Assembly: GCA_035610835.1 (NCBI GenBank)
Contig: CM069447.1
Span: 44,861,893-44,925,892 of the forward strand
DNA from: Ophiura sarsii
Lineage: Eukaryota; Echinodermata; Ophiuroidea; Amphilepidida; Ophiuridae
DNA length: 64,000 bases
Direction: 5' to 3'
Shown: one piece after another, positions 1 through 12,472 of the stretch
Numbering within the stretch: the stretch's first letter is position 1
Layout of the letters: each line of letters begins with the position of its first letter
Translations under genes and position numbers: made by a program
Notes under the pieces: model-generated
Databases searched by the model: none
What the model was told of the DNA's origin: nothing
The model's input: the letters and a program-made list of their open reading frames with translations, nothing else

Positions 1-1876
1 CCCCCCCCCCACGTCCCCCACGCCACGTTTGACCCCCACCCCACGTTTGACCTCCAACAACAACAACAACAACAACAAAGTGTTGCTGTCGCCGCCACTT
101 TTTTATACTAATTTGCTGTTCGATTCCCCAATCAAAGTCTTGAAATTAGATAAAGTTAATTAATCGATCCCTAAGGGGTGACTCAAGGAAGTCACTTTTC
201 GAATTTTGTGAGTGCTGTAATTATTGAACTATGACTCAAATGTATATAAACATATACAGTTTTGGAAAGGAAATGGATCAGAGAATCCAAAATTGGCACC
301 AATTTTGACCCAAAATGTTGATTTTTTGAGAAAATCACAACAACAAAAATCACTTTATTGACCCAACATTTTTGAACAAAGCTAACAAAATAATTTTGAG
401 TAAAAAATGCCCAAATCGCTTGATTATGATGTAAAGACAATAACTTGGGGACGAATTTCTCATTTTGTAACCTAATCTAATACTAATGACTAAAAAGTGC
501 CAACAAAAGTTTAAAATGTTGAAAAATCTCTTTTTTGGCACTTTTTGGTCAACATTTCAAAAAGTATTAGATATGGTTAAAAAATGAAAAATTCGGATTC
601 TCTTATCCATTTCCTTTCCAAAAATGTATACATGTATGTGTATTTGATTAAGAGTTCAAGAATTAGAGCACTCACAAAATTCAAAAAATCAAATCAAAAA
701 CTTCCTTGAGTCCCCCTTTAGAGTCCCCCGAATGTGTGCCCTCCTTGGATATACCATTTTCAATTTCCCCCCTAAATTGAAGAATTGGTAATAAAAAAAT
801 CCACTACTATGAAGTTTGTTTTCTGGTGCTATTAAGGCCAAGTAAAAAAAATAAAGCAGTTTTCCGTCCCCTCGCGCATGATTTTTCAGGAATTCTATAA
901 TTTTCATTTCTTTTTTCTGTATTTTTAACCATAACCTTTTTGTTAAAGTATTTAAAAAGCTGAAATCTTGGTAATAATTTTACTATAGTCCAATGAGCAT
1001 TTTAAAGCAGGTTTATGTTCACAAACCTCCCAGGGCCAGAACCATGAAATAAAAAGATTGTACAAAGGCCTCGACCTCTTCAAGTTATGCAATCAATCAT
1101 GCAATACCACGCTGGTAATGGTGATTTTGCATTGTTTACTAACAAAAAAATGTGCCCTCATCCTCCTTTTTTTCAAAAGTTAGGACGAGAAACTATTTTT
1201 TTTTTTTATTTGGCCTTATATATGCACATCCTATTAATAATAAGGCTTGATTGTGTAATCAGATCTAAATTGTAATCATTGCATTATTATTAGGCCTACT
1301 TTATCATTGAAATAAATTATTTTCATTGTAGGCCTGTCGATATAAATTCAATAAAAATACTTTTGCCAACTATGTGTGATAAAACAGTGTGATCCGTTTT
1401 AAACTCATAGTTGTCTCTATATTTCAATCATTGATGCATAGGCAATAGGCATACTTCAGGATCAGGATTTCAAACTATTGAAAAACTATTGATCATGTTC
1501 ACTGTTGCTAGGCCTACTTAAAATCTGTTTATGAGATGTTTACTCAGAAGTGTTAATCTTATCCGCTTATCCGATAGGTGATAATAGTGTAAAAAACCTT
1601 CTTCGTAGGTAATCAATTTCTCTTTTCTTTGTTATTATTGTCTTCTTTTGTTCATCTGCTCAATATTTTTGGAAGAGGTCACTACAGGGCAGACGACGTT
1701 ATGTGAGCTAGAGGACGTTATCAAAAACCTTTGTCTAATAATGGTCTCTTGGCTCGATAACGGGCTGTTCATACGCCGTGACCAGAATGGTGACCTCTTC
1801 ATACAAAATAAAGGGCTGATGCAACAATAGAAAGACAATAGATAATAATGAAAGGAAAGGTGGCTAGACGTGTATG
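1..1876 (+). repeat. Partial copy A of unclassified ~3.1 kb repeat (tail)
   Basis: This block recurs at 3115-4990 with a constant offset of 3,114 bp, no visible indels, and one substitution seen by eye (T at 1200, A at 4314). It begins at the window edge inside a C tract, so its 5' part lies outside. It ends where the next head-to-tail copy begins. There is no credible protein: the short ORFs are AT-rich and match no family I know. Inside is a nested inverted repeat (about 201-278 against 595-681). The near-identity means either a very recent tandem duplication or an assembly duplication; sequence alone cannot separate these. Confidence 0.9.
201..681. repeat. Nested inverted repeat in copy A
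   Basis: The left arm (201-278) contains GAATTTTGTGAGTGCTGTAA and GGAAAGGAAATGGATCAGAG. The right arm (595-681) is its imperfect reverse complement, with CATTTCCTTTCC and CACTCACAAAATTC. The loop is about 315 bp. Copy B has the same structure at 3315-3795. Copy C carries several scattered versions of the arm (near 6920, 7650, 7990 and 8170), so this sub-element has multiplied on its own. Confidence 0.8.
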
Positions 1877-2036
1877 TATTAGATAAAGGACGAGTAGTAG
1901 ACCATCAGCAATAATAATGGGCGCCCGGCAAGCCTCTTTTGCAGGCGAGGCCGTAGGCCCGAGCCTGCAAAAGAGGCGCGCCGGCGACCATTATTATCGC
2001 TGATGGTCTGCTATGAGGGGTTTATCTTTCATACAC
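1870..2036. repeat. GC-rich palindrome at head of repeat copy B
   Basis: The arms share GTGTATG, AGATAAA, TAGACCATCAGC, ATAATAATGG and GCCTCTTTTGCAGGC, closing on a GC-rich centre near 1950-1965. The same palindrome is at 9328-9487 in copy C, so it belongs to the element. It would form a very stable hairpin. Confidence 0.85.
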
Positions 2037-4990
2037 GTTGAAACACCGTATTCAAGATAATAATGTATTATTGTATGTACTCATCTTTTTTTAACTGTGC
2101 AAATGATCTATATTAGGAGTTTGTTATAAAATGCATAATGTTGCCATCGTGAAACTTGGCAAGAGTCTAAATAATAATAATCATGGTGACCAGAAGCATG
2201 ACGCCCTAAATACAATCTCCTTAAAGTTAACAAGCCATGACCCATGAGCTACTTTAGTTATATAATGTGGTATAACACAAAATTAATAGTTGATATAAAG
2301 GAATTAGCATAATCTGCAGTTCTTTTAACTGATCAGTCAGGTGTATCATTTGGTCATTAGCTTTCGTCAAGATAACATCACGGTGGTTTATCGTCTGATG
2401 ATCCAATGTTATACCATCTTCGAAATCCATACAACCACAGATAGTCACCGAGAGTGTCTTCATTACCAAGATCAAATGGGAAATGAATGAGAAGTCTTGT
2501 AATAACGGACGATTGTGTAAAACTATCGCCGATAACAAGGACTACGCATTTGTATGTTTGGATATACTTGGAAAATGTATACATGTACAAGTGACTGTTG
2601 ACAAGAAACTAACAGAATGTGAGTTATCTATGATTTTGTATCATATTCTATACTAAATTATTGTATATAAAATGGTAATAAACACAATTTACATTGGCTA
2701 CACTGTGTTTCACGCCGTGCTTACTGCATCACGACGATCATCAGGCTACATTATTGTACATATTCTAGATTTCAGCGTCTTCTCAGTTGCGTATAGATTT
2801 ATACGAAAAAGAAAATACAATTATTAAAAATATCATGACCGCTACGTAAGACGTAGAACGTAATTAACCCCCAGTCACCTGGTCACGACCTTTGCCCTCC
2901 CAAGCCCAGTCAGCTCACTCAAGCCCTACCCCATTTGGACCACAACCAATCGAAAATGTTTAATTTTAGTATTAAAATTACATACTTTTTAGCCTAAATT
3001 CAGTTAACAAAGGCTTTGTTGCATTAATGAATGCTAACATTTTCACGGACGCGCGAACTCAAAAATGTATTTTTCCCAAAAATTGATTTCTTGCCCCACC
3101 CCACCAACACGTCCCCCCCCCCCCACGTCCCCCACGCCACGTTTGACCCCCACCCCACGTTTGACCTCCAACAACAACAACAACAACAACAAAGTGTTGC
3201 TGTCGCCGCCACTTTTTTATACTAATTTGCTGTTCGATTCCCCAATCAAAGTCTTGAAATTAGATAAAGTTAATTAATCGATCCCTAAGGGGTGACTCAA
3301 GGAAGTCACTTTTCGAATTTTGTGAGTGCTGTAATTATTGAACTATGACTCAAATGTATATAAACATATACAGTTTTGGAAAGGAAATGGATCAGAGAAT
3401 CCAAAATTGGCACCAATTTTGACCCAAAATGTTGATTTTTTGAGAAAATCACAACAACAAAAATCACTTTATTGACCCAACATTTTTGAACAAAGCTAAC
3501 AAAATAATTTTGAGTAAAAAATGCCCAAATCGCTTGATTATGATGTAAAGACAATAACTTGGGGACGAATTTCTCATTTTGTAACCTAATCTAATACTAA
3601 TGACTAAAAAGTGCCAACAAAAGTTTAAAATGTTGAAAAATCTCTTTTTTGGCACTTTTTGGTCAACATTTCAAAAAGTATTAGATATGGTTAAAAAATG
3701 AAAAATTCGGATTCTCTTATCCATTTCCTTTCCAAAAATGTATACATGTATGTGTATTTGATTAAGAGTTCAAGAATTAGAGCACTCACAAAATTCAAAA
3801 AATCAAATCAAAAACTTCCTTGAGTCCCCCTTTAGAGTCCCCCGAATGTGTGCCCTCCTTGGATATACCATTTTCAATTTCCCCCCTAAATTGAAGAATT
3901 GGTAATAAAAAAATCCACTACTATGAAGTTTGTTTTCTGGTGCTATTAAGGCCAAGTAAAAAAAATAAAGCAGTTTTCCGTCCCCTCGCGCATGATTTTT
4001 CAGGAATTCTATAATTTTCATTTCTTTTTTCTGTATTTTTAACCATAACCTTTTTGTTAAAGTATTTAAAAAGCTGAAATCTTGGTAATAATTTTACTAT
4101 AGTCCAATGAGCATTTTAAAGCAGGTTTATGTTCACAAACCTCCCAGGGCCAGAACCATGAAATAAAAAGATTGTACAAAGGCCTCGACCTCTTCAAGTT
4201 ATGCAATCAATCATGCAATACCACGCTGGTAATGGTGATTTTGCATTGTTTACTAACAAAAAAATGTGCCCTCATCCTCCTTTTTTTCAAAAGTTAGGAC
4301 GAGAAACTATTTTATTTTTTTATTTGGCCTTATATATGCACATCCTATTAATAATAAGGCTTGATTGTGTAATCAGATCTAAATTGTAATCATTGCATTA
4401 TTATTAGGCCTACTTTATCATTGAAATAAATTATTTTCATTGTAGGCCTGTCGATATAAATTCAATAAAAATACTTTTGCCAACTATGTGTGATAAAACA
4501 GTGTGATCCGTTTTAAACTCATAGTTGTCTCTATATTTCAATCATTGATGCATAGGCAATAGGCATACTTCAGGATCAGGATTTCAAACTATTGAAAAAC
4601 TATTGATCATGTTCACTGTTGCTAGGCCTACTTAAAATCTGTTTATGAGATGTTTACTCAGAAGTGTTAATCTTATCCGCTTATCCGATAGGTGATAATA
4701 GTGTAAAAAACCTTCTTCGTAGGTAATCAATTTCTCTTTTCTTTGTTATTATTGTCTTCTTTTGTTCATCTGCTCAATATTTTTGGAAGAGGTCACTACA
4801 GGGCAGACGACGTTATGTGAGCTAGAGGACGTTATCAAAAACCTTTGTCTAATAATGGTCTCTTGGCTCGATAACGGGCTGTTCATACGCCGTGACCAGA
4901 ATGGTGACCTCTTCATACAAAATAAAGGGCTGATGCAACAATAGAAAGACAATAGATAATAATGAAAGGAAAGGTGGCTAGACGTGTATG
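1877..4990 (+). repeat. Full copy B of unclassified ~3.1 kb repeat
   Basis: This is the complete 3,114-bp unit between the A/B junction and the point where similarity to copy A stops (A reads GTATGTATTAG, B reads GTATGACAGAAG). It starts with a long GC-rich palindrome (1870-2036) and includes a C tract and a CAA-repeat stretch near 3113-3192. A diverged inverted copy lies at 6378-9489. I see no terminal inverted repeats and no long ORF, so it is probably non-autonomous. A hairpin at one end could fit a fold-back or Helitron-like element, but no diagnostic terminus is visible and I leave it unclassified. Weak similarity to the flank of copy C continues past the end, at 4988-5035. Confidence 0.8.
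3315..3795. repeat. Nested inverted repeat in copy B
   Basis: This is the same structure as at 201-681, shifted by 3,114 bp. Confidence 0.8.
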
Positions 4991-6003
4991 ACAGAAGATT
5001 ATCCCTCGAGCTCCTCACCGATCGACTTTATTGATGATAGACGAGCAACACTCCTTGAAATCGATTAAGTTCAATCGTGTGCCTATCAATACAAACAAAT
5101 TCACGAGCGTGCATCAACCATGTTGATCGCCCACCACGCACAAGTTCGTATGGTTATTGTAGTAACCTCGTGTATGGATTGCACAGTTCAGGTCCCTGTC
5201 TCAATAGTACACCAAGATAAACTATATTATTACTTTGTATTGGGTATGAGTATATTGGCAGCAGGTCCTCTCATCATATCAAACTCTTCCCTAGCTATAG
5301 ACATAACGCAACCATCAATGTTAACATTATGGGTATACACCACCATAGTCGCTTCCATTGAAACGTGTGTTAGAAACCCGATGTTCAATTGCTTCTCCTG
5401 GGGTCCCTCTCCTTAGCTGGGATATTTATTTTTGTTGTAAATTATTTGTTATTTTCAAAAATTACTTCCAAATTCGAAAAAAAATCAAATCATATATACC
5501 TGTCTTTGTTGTGTGTCCATCAATTTCAACTATATTTCAATGAAAAAGACGCGAGAAACACTCGTTGGCATAACATCTATATCCACTCGTATTTTAACAT
5601 ACGAGTCTCGAATTTGTCCCAACCCCCCTCCACCATATAGTTTTAACTTATATCTATATCCACATCCAAAATGTATAATTAAGTTGACAAGTTGATTTTT
5701 TTCGGGGAGGGGGAGGGGGTGTAAAAAGTTACTGGTTAGCAGGGGGTCATGTAATTTTCAGTTTCAGCTGTAGGGGGGGGGGGGGGGGGGGGGTAGGTAA
5801 TTTTAACATACGAGTCTCGAATTTGAATTTGAATCCAATCTCTCCTCCCTTCCGATCATGCATGTCAACGGCCGCCCCAGCCTATACTATACTATACTCG
5901 TTCCCTCATACTCAGTTAGGAACACACGTTAATAACGGACTGCGTCATTTAAGCACGATGTAAAAATACAAAGTTTATTGATCCGTGCTGTTATTCACAC
6001 TAT
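4991..6003. other. Spacer between inverted repeat copies, no gene
   Basis: I see no supported gene. Two features stand out: a 20-base G tract at about 5774-5793, and a direct repeat of TTTTAACATACGAGTCTCGA at about 5585 and 5796. The 98-codon ORF at 5120-5416 has no recognisable domain. Confidence 0.6.
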
Positions 6004-6123
6004 CAGCGTGTTTTTACTGAAGAAAAAAAGCAGGCATATGACTGCTAACGGGATTAAAATCTGTTGTCTTTTAATCCGTTAGCAGTCATATGCCTGCTTT
6101 TTTTCTTCAGTAAAAACACGCTG
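6004..6123. mobile_element. Near-perfect hairpin MITE
   Basis: Arms 6004-6059 and 6069-6123 are reverse complements apart from one extra G, with a 9-base loop. The ends are CAGCGTGTTTTTACTG and its complement. Flanks of TAT on both sides could be a short target duplication. The almost unmutated arms suggest a young insertion or strong gene conversion. Confidence 0.8.
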
Positions 6124-6377
6124 TATGTACATCGATACGGCGGCACCGTCTGTTGATCAAATGTATTGTTATTGTTGGATGTACTTGATAGGATAATCTG
6201 CTGAGTCGATCGGAGAAGTGCTCAAGAGGATAATCACTACCAATCTTCTGTCAGAACAATACTGAGGACCATCTGCCTTTACCGCCTTGTCGTTTTTTAA
6301 GTGAATTCATTAATTGCACATGCAGTGATTTTTTTATAATTTTAAACGTTGCGTTGATGCGTGCATTTCGTAAGAAA

Positions 6378-9300
6378 TACATGTCTAACCACCTTTCCTT
6401 TCATTATTATCTATTGTCTTTCTATTGTTGCATCAGCCCTTTATTTTGTAGGAAGAGGTCGCCATTCTGGTCACGGCGTATGAACAGCCCGTTATCTAGC
6501 CAAGAGACCATTATTAGACAAAGGTTTTTGATAATGTCCTCTAGCTCACATAACGTCGTCTGTCCTATAGTAACCTCTTCCAAAAATATTGAGCAGATGA
6601 ACAACAAAAAAGACAATAGAAACAATGAAAAGAAAAGTGGATTACCTACGAAAAGTAGCATCACCTATCGGATTAACATTTCCGAGTAAACATCACATTA
6701 ACCGATTTAAGTAGGCCTAGCAAAAGTAACACGATCAATAGTTTTTCAATTGTGGATGAATTCCTGATCGTGAAGTAGGCTTAATCTTCAATGATTGTGT
6801 TATAATGCACACCTGAAGGCACAATCAAATATTAGTATTTTAATACTGAAAGGATAGTGTTAACCCTTTTAATATGAAATTTATCAAGCGCTATAATGTG
6901 ATATTTAATAAATGAAAATACATTTTTGGAAATGAAATGAGTCAGATAATCCATTTTGGTACTAAAATGCTGATTTTTACATTTTTAAATCATTTCAAAA
7001 CTAAACATTTGCATGTAAAAATAAACCAGAAGAGAAGTGTCTTAGGGACGCACCATTCGATACTCAGGGGAGGGGGTGGGGGGGGGGGGGGGGGGGGTGG
7101 GGGGGGGGGGCATGGAAGTTTAAAAAAAGAACTTTGCCCACTATCAAGGAGAAAAAACAACTTTGCCCACCAACCAGGAAGAAAAGAAAGATGACCCACT
7201 GCTGATTTTTCAAAAAAAAGATGACTCGCCCAACTCAATGGTAAGAAAAACAATAAAACCTTAAAAAAATAAAAAGTGCAGCCTTTGCCCCAAAAAATGC
7301 CAAAATTGTGATTTTTTTAAACCTCCAAAATCACATTTCTTGGGTCAAAAGTTTTAAAAAAATAAACACTTTTTAATGTAACAACTAAAAAATGTTCCAG
7401 AGAACATGTCTTACGATGAATTTGGTACAATTTCAGCATATTTTGTTTGACCCAAAATGTAATTTTGGAGGTTTAAAAAAAATCACATTTTAGTGTCTCA
7501 ATAGTATGAGCAAGCAATTTTGGGCATTTTTTATTCAATAATAATTTTGTTAGCTTGCCCCAAATGAATTTGGTCAAAACAAATATTGTTGGTGATTTCC
7601 TCAACAAAAGCAACATTTTTGGTCAAAATTGATGCCAAAAATTGATTCTCTGACCCAAATTCTTTCCAAAAATGGATATGCATTTGATTAATAGTTCAAA
7701 AATTACAGCACTCGATAAATTCAACAAATCCCATTACAAATTTCCATGAGCAGATAATAAAAAAGGCCAGAAGGTGAGAAAAAAGGGGGAACAAAATCAC
7801 ATGTTGGCAATTTTTGGTCAAATTGGCACTATATTAGTGTCTTAATAGTATAATCAAGCAATTTTGGGCATTACTCAAAAATAATGTTGTTAGTGACGGT
7901 TAGCTTGTCCCATATAAATTTGGTCACAAAAGTGTATTTTTGTGATTTTCTCAACCCAAAAAAACAATTTTGGTCAAAATTGACGCCAAAAATGGATTCT
8001 CTGACCCAAATCCCTTCCAAAAATGTGTACTTTTATAATTATGCATTTGATTAATTTGATTAATAGTTTAATAATTACAGCGTTCACAAAATTCAAAAAA
8101 ATAATTCTTGTCAACCCTCACAACAAGACATTTATCAAGCACTGCAATTTTTTAACTAGTAATATGATGTATTTAGTATACATTTTTGGAAAGAAAATGA
8201 GTCGGATAATCCAGTTTTTTGTATCAAATTTCACCAAAAATACTGATTTTTTTTCTTCAAGTTTTGACCAAAGAAAATAAATAAATTGGGGGGGGGGCAC
8301 AAAATTTCAAGACGTCGGATTTGGGGAATCGAAAAGCAACTAGTATAAAAAAGAGGTGGTGTCCGCATCAGAACAATTTTTTTTCGGGGGGGGAAAGGGG
8401 GGGGGGGGGGGGGGGTAAGAGAACATTTGTTGGTTCGCGCACAAAATGCAAAAAGTCTGAAAATGTAAGTTAAATGTATGTAAATTAGTTCAAATGGTCG
8501 ATGATTTGGGGTTGAAAAGGGGGTACAGGGCATGAGCTGACTGCGTCGGGGAGGGAGGCAAGTGTGTTGGGGTGTGTGGAAGTGGGAAAGGGCGTGACTG
8601 TTGGCATTTTCTTTTTCGTGTTAATCTATACGCAGCTGAACTTGATTCTGAAATTATTCGCATTGAAATTTGATATAGAGGGCCTTACAAATCATCATGT
8701 ATTATCTGCCATGGTATAACATAATAATATAATAGTATGATACAAAATCATAGATCAACTCACGTTCTGTAGTTTCTTGTCAACAATCGCATGTAGGCCT
8801 ATACAAAGGCATTTTCCAAGTATATCCAAACATACAACGTGCGTATAATTCCTTGTTATCGGTGATGTTTTTTACACAAATCTTACAGTATTTAAAACTG
8901 TCATTGACATGCAATAGGCTTCTTGACTTGAGCAGCATGAGCATTGCTTTGGTAATCGAGATTGTAAATAGAGCTCAAAATTGATACCACCTGTTACATC
9001 TAACTGACTCCAAAATACAATGGTCGGATCAATACGACTAAAGATTATGCTAAATTCGTTTATATCAATTTTTAAATCAGTTAAATCCATGTGTGTACCA
9101 CCTATAGTATTTCATGGTTTGCTAACTTCAAGGAGGTTGTATATTACGTCATGGGTACTAATCACCAGGCCAACATTATATAGTCTCTTGCAAAGTTTAG
9201 CGATGTCAAAATTAGTATAACAGACACCTTCATGTTATTACTAGATCAATTGTACAATTTTGATTATATAACTTACAAATTATCATCTTTATTTATTTGT

Positions 9301-9489
9301 ACCGTTACCATGGTTACGGTGTATCAACATGTATGAAAGATAAAACACTCATAGTAGACCATCAGCAATAATAATGGGCGCCGGCGCGCCACTTTTGCAG
9401 GCTCGGGCCTGCGGCCTCGCCTGCAAAAGAGGCTTGCCGGGCGCCCATTATTATTGCTGATGGTCTACTATTCGTCCTTTATCTAATAC
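6378..9489 (-). repeat. Diverged inverted copy C of the ~3.1 kb repeat
   Basis: Read on the minus strand, this aligns in order with copy B: palindrome (9328-9487), the segment matching 2500-2640 (about 8740-8880), the CGTATAGATT...GAAAAAGAAAAT segment (about 8610-8640), the G/C tract, and the tail matching 1560-1876 (6378-6690). It is clearly older than A/B. Its middle holds G tracts (7072-7110, 8387-8415) and extra copies of the nested inverted-repeat arm. Together B and C form a large inverted duplication centred near 5.6 kb. Confidence 0.8.
9328..9487. repeat. GC-rich palindrome at head of copy C
   Basis: This is the counterpart of the palindrome at 1870-2036. TAGACCATCAGCAATAATAA and its complement flank a GC-rich core with GCCTGCAAAAGAGGC. 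A short ACAT run (near 9484-9507) follows it. Confidence 0.85.
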
Positions 9490-10427
9490 ATACATACATA
9501 CATACATACCTGAAAGTATTAATATAACTTCATTTTTCGTGCTAAATACAGCAAAAATTGTTTTCTACAGTGTTTAAAATTAATACTAATACTGTTGTTG
9601 TTCAATATTTTGGAAAACATATTCAACGAAACAATATTTTAATATTTCTCAATATTTGTAGTACTTAGAATAGTATGCATTGCACGTGCGGTCAATTTTC
9701 ATAGTCCTTTTAATAGTCCCGACGCCCGTGCGATGTTATACAGTGAACATCGTGTTACCACTGGTTACATGGAATTGCGTACTGGGGATGATGTTGAAGT
9801 GTCAAGATTGCCGATGAAACGAAGTTGTTCTGTTCGAATACTTAGGTTGCATAAAACGGTACGTTTGGGCTGTCAAATTGTTCAAAAGAATGTCATAATT
9901 TTTTTTTTTTAAATAAAAAACTATATATGAACGGCCCTGAAATTACGTGCGGGCGGTCGATGACAACCAAACATGTTTTAATTATTTTTTTGGCTTAAGG
10001 TGAAATTCCAAATGTAGATTTTGTTGGCGAAAATTCAATGTTCTATATTTCACTGTACAGACGAATACGACGGAGGAGGATGGATGCGGACCTGTACATC
10101 CTCGTCTCAAGGATCTATGATTTAACACAAAACTTCCCATAGACTTATACTAGAACTGGAATCGGTCACTCACAGCCTTAATACACTGATTTCGAATGGC
10201 GAAGCCAAACCGTGAGGACCTGGGTTTTCCACTGTACGTTTAATGACTCATAAGGGAGCCTCCATGCAAAGAAAAAGTTGCCAAACGAAGAAATCTTATA
10301 TGCAATACATACAAATACTCTTCATATAATTAATTGTAATACTGTTCTGACGTTTATAAATAGTTTTTTCTTAATTTAAAATGTCTGGTAAATATAAATT
10401 CAGTTTCATTATTTCAACATTTCTATA
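9490..10427. other. No gene seen
   Basis: AT-rich non-coding sequence. I could not support any gene, RNA or bounded element here. Confidence 0.5.
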
Positions 10428-10727
10428 GTACTTAACAAGGCTCCGGGAGATATTTTTTTCAAAAGAAGCGCCCGGATCATGGGATTTATTGAGAACCGGG
10501 AGCTACTTTCGGTCCACAGGGAGCTAACTTGTTATTAATTCCAGCATGGCAGCATTGTAAACTCGAAATTCGATGTCTTGGGCAAGCTACCCGATCGTCA
10601 ACGGGCGCTGGTTTGGACAAAATATCAGCGCTCGGTTGTTTATTTTTCAGCATTACCGGGCGCTATGGCAGAGGGACTGAGGGGTAAAAATCGCCCAGCG
10701 CTCGCTTATCTTGAGCCTTGATACTTA
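10428..10727. mobile_element. Possible short fold-back element
   Basis: AGTACTTAACAAGGCTC at the left faces GAGCCTTGATACTTA at the right. Between them, GGGCGCT and CAGCGCT motifs recur in both orientations. The terminal match is short and imperfect and no target duplication is evident. Confidence 0.3.
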
Positions 10728-11049
10728 AAATAGTATCACTGCAAATATTTGTGCACAAGTTTACTTGTAAGGAACACCCCCATGCAGATAGCACGCGTTA
10801 GTTTCAATTAATCTGTATAGACATCTAAGGGCGCCGCCCAGTCACAAACTGTTAGAATTGTTATGTGGCGTGCGCGGAAAAGTCTATGGTTGGACCCATA
10901 TGGGTCACCCATGTATTAAAATGTAAACATGATTTAGATGGTAAATGGGGACCGCCCCGTCCTTTTGCTTGGCCAGGTTTGGTGGGTCTCTCTCAAGACT
11001 ACACAAAAAACAAAACACTTGCGTACATTTGAGCACCAATAACCACGTC
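10728..11049. other. No gene seen
   Basis: Only short overlapping ORFs without recognisable domains. Nothing supported. Confidence 0.5.
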
Positions 11050-11057
11050 ATCCACAC

Positions 11058-11241
11058 CAGGGTCTGCATTAAGGATTTTAATTTGTATAGCAAAACCTGC
11101 TTGATGAGCTGCAGTTTGAAATTTGCCACATTTTGTATGGAAACATATACATGTATGGCATAAAATTGCTATACATTTCCAATAGCAAAATATGAGGATT
11201 GAGGAGCATTTTGCACTGCTAAACACTTAATGCGGACCCTG
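11058..11241. mobile_element. hAT-type MITE with 8-bp TSD
   Basis: Terminal inverted repeats CAGGGTCTGCATTAAG and CTTAATGCGGACCCTG bound a 184-bp element. It is flanked by a perfect 8-bp direct repeat, ATCCACAC, at 11050-11057 and 11242-11249. An 8-bp target duplication with CAGGG ends is typical of the hAT superfamily. It is too short to code for a transposase, so any movement needed an enzyme in trans. Confidence 0.85.
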
Positions 11242-11264
11242 ATCCACACCAAGACTTTCGATCG

Positions 11265-11412
11265 CCGCGAATTTTAAAAATTGCATGTTGAGATATGGCA
11301 GTTTTTATTCGTTTTTGTGATAAGTATGATGCCGTATTCTGCGATTTGGGCTTAATAATAATTATTTTTCTGAAATATAATGCACAATGTTGTGCTTGCG
11401 GGACACCTTTGC
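11265..11412. repeat. Partial copy of the GGTGTC-ended TIR element
   Basis: Segments GCATGTTGAGATATGGCA, TAATTATTTTTCT and GCACAATGTTGTGCTTGCGG match the element at 22146-22742 in the same order. The left terminus is missing here. This copy shows the arrangement without the LINE fragment that splits the other one. Confidence 0.65.
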
Positions 11413-12320
11413 CGGCTTTCAAATAATACTATACTTTAGGCGACGAAAAGTGGAATTCCTGTTCCACGGGCAAATGGACCTCACAGGTGGGTCTGGTCGG
11501 GTTTAAATTACTTTTAAAAAATATAATTCTGTTTTATAACAAATCTGTAAAAATCTTGCCGTATTTCGACAAGCCAAACAGTTTATTTGGGTCGGTATTT
11601 ATTTGCACATGAACATTTTTTCACTGATTTTTAAACAAATGGGTGGTCGGGCCCATGAACAGGATTTCGTCTTTTCGTAGCCTTAAGTATAAAGTTACAC
11701 CAACAACATGACAATACCTTCTTTGTTCTTGTTTGGCAAAGATATTATCAATTGAACGGGACACAGTTTGGAAAAACGCAACAAACAGCACACATTAGCG
11801 GTATAGCTTTCTGACCTTTGACCTAATGAAACTAATAGATGCTTAACTTGTAGATATGGCAAACAAGTCTTTTTATGGCTCGCGGCATCCATCTGAATAA
11901 TTTGAGACCATGTTTTATTAACCATGACATGTATGATATTAAACTTAAGCCCTCGAAAAAGAAACAATTCGATAAATTACAAATGTTGTATTTTATCATT
12001 GTAGTAGAAACGGATAGGTCCCATTCATTCATTTAAATACAAAAATAACATCTCCAGAGAACAAAAACTATTACAGGGTTACACAAATTGCACACTGATT
12101 TGGTGTAGTGCTCTCATGACGATTCAAGGCTCATTGCACTAATGCTAGGCAAGCATGTACAGGGTAAATCAAAAACAAATTGTGCAAGAGTTGAAATAGA
12201 TTACATTGCACCCCTACTACTCTCTTACTTTACTTGTTAGGGTTGAATGTATTGGGTGAATCAACCCATTTTCCGATCCATTTCCTAACAGTTTCCAGTC
12301 ATTTCGACCCATTTCGATTA
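11413..12320. other. No gene seen
   Basis: AT-rich sequence with no supported coding region. Near 12280-12320 there is a short run of CCCATTTCGA-like words, similar to 20689-20800. Confidence 0.5.
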
Positions 12321-12472
12321 GAGGTTAAATACTGCGTACTGGCTGTGTTGAGGTCATTGTTGAAAATCAAAACAAATGGTTTTATGCCCAAGGAAATTCC
12401 GCGGGCCTAAAACCATTTGTTTTGATTTTCAACAATAACCGAAAAATCAGCCGGTACAAAGTATTTAACCTC
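12321..12472. mobile_element. Hairpin MITE
   Basis: The arms begin GAGGTTAAATACT and end AGTATTTAACCTC. Their inner parts, GTTGAAAATCAAAACAAATG and its complement, match perfectly. The element is about 152 bp with a short GC-rich loop. Confidence 0.75.

Noticed and set aside
192..907. Short minus-strand ORFs inside repeat copies A and B
   Set aside because: They are identical in both copies only because the DNA is duplicated; they have biased Phe/Ile/Leu composition from AT-rich DNA and no domain.
1877..4990. Helitron assignment for the 3.1-kb repeat
   Set aside because: A hairpin is present at one end, but no TC start, CTRR end or Rep/helicase sequence is visible.
6937..7253. Overlapping ORFs with poly-Gly or poly-Pro
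   Set aside because: They are translations of the G tract at 7072-7110 in two strands.
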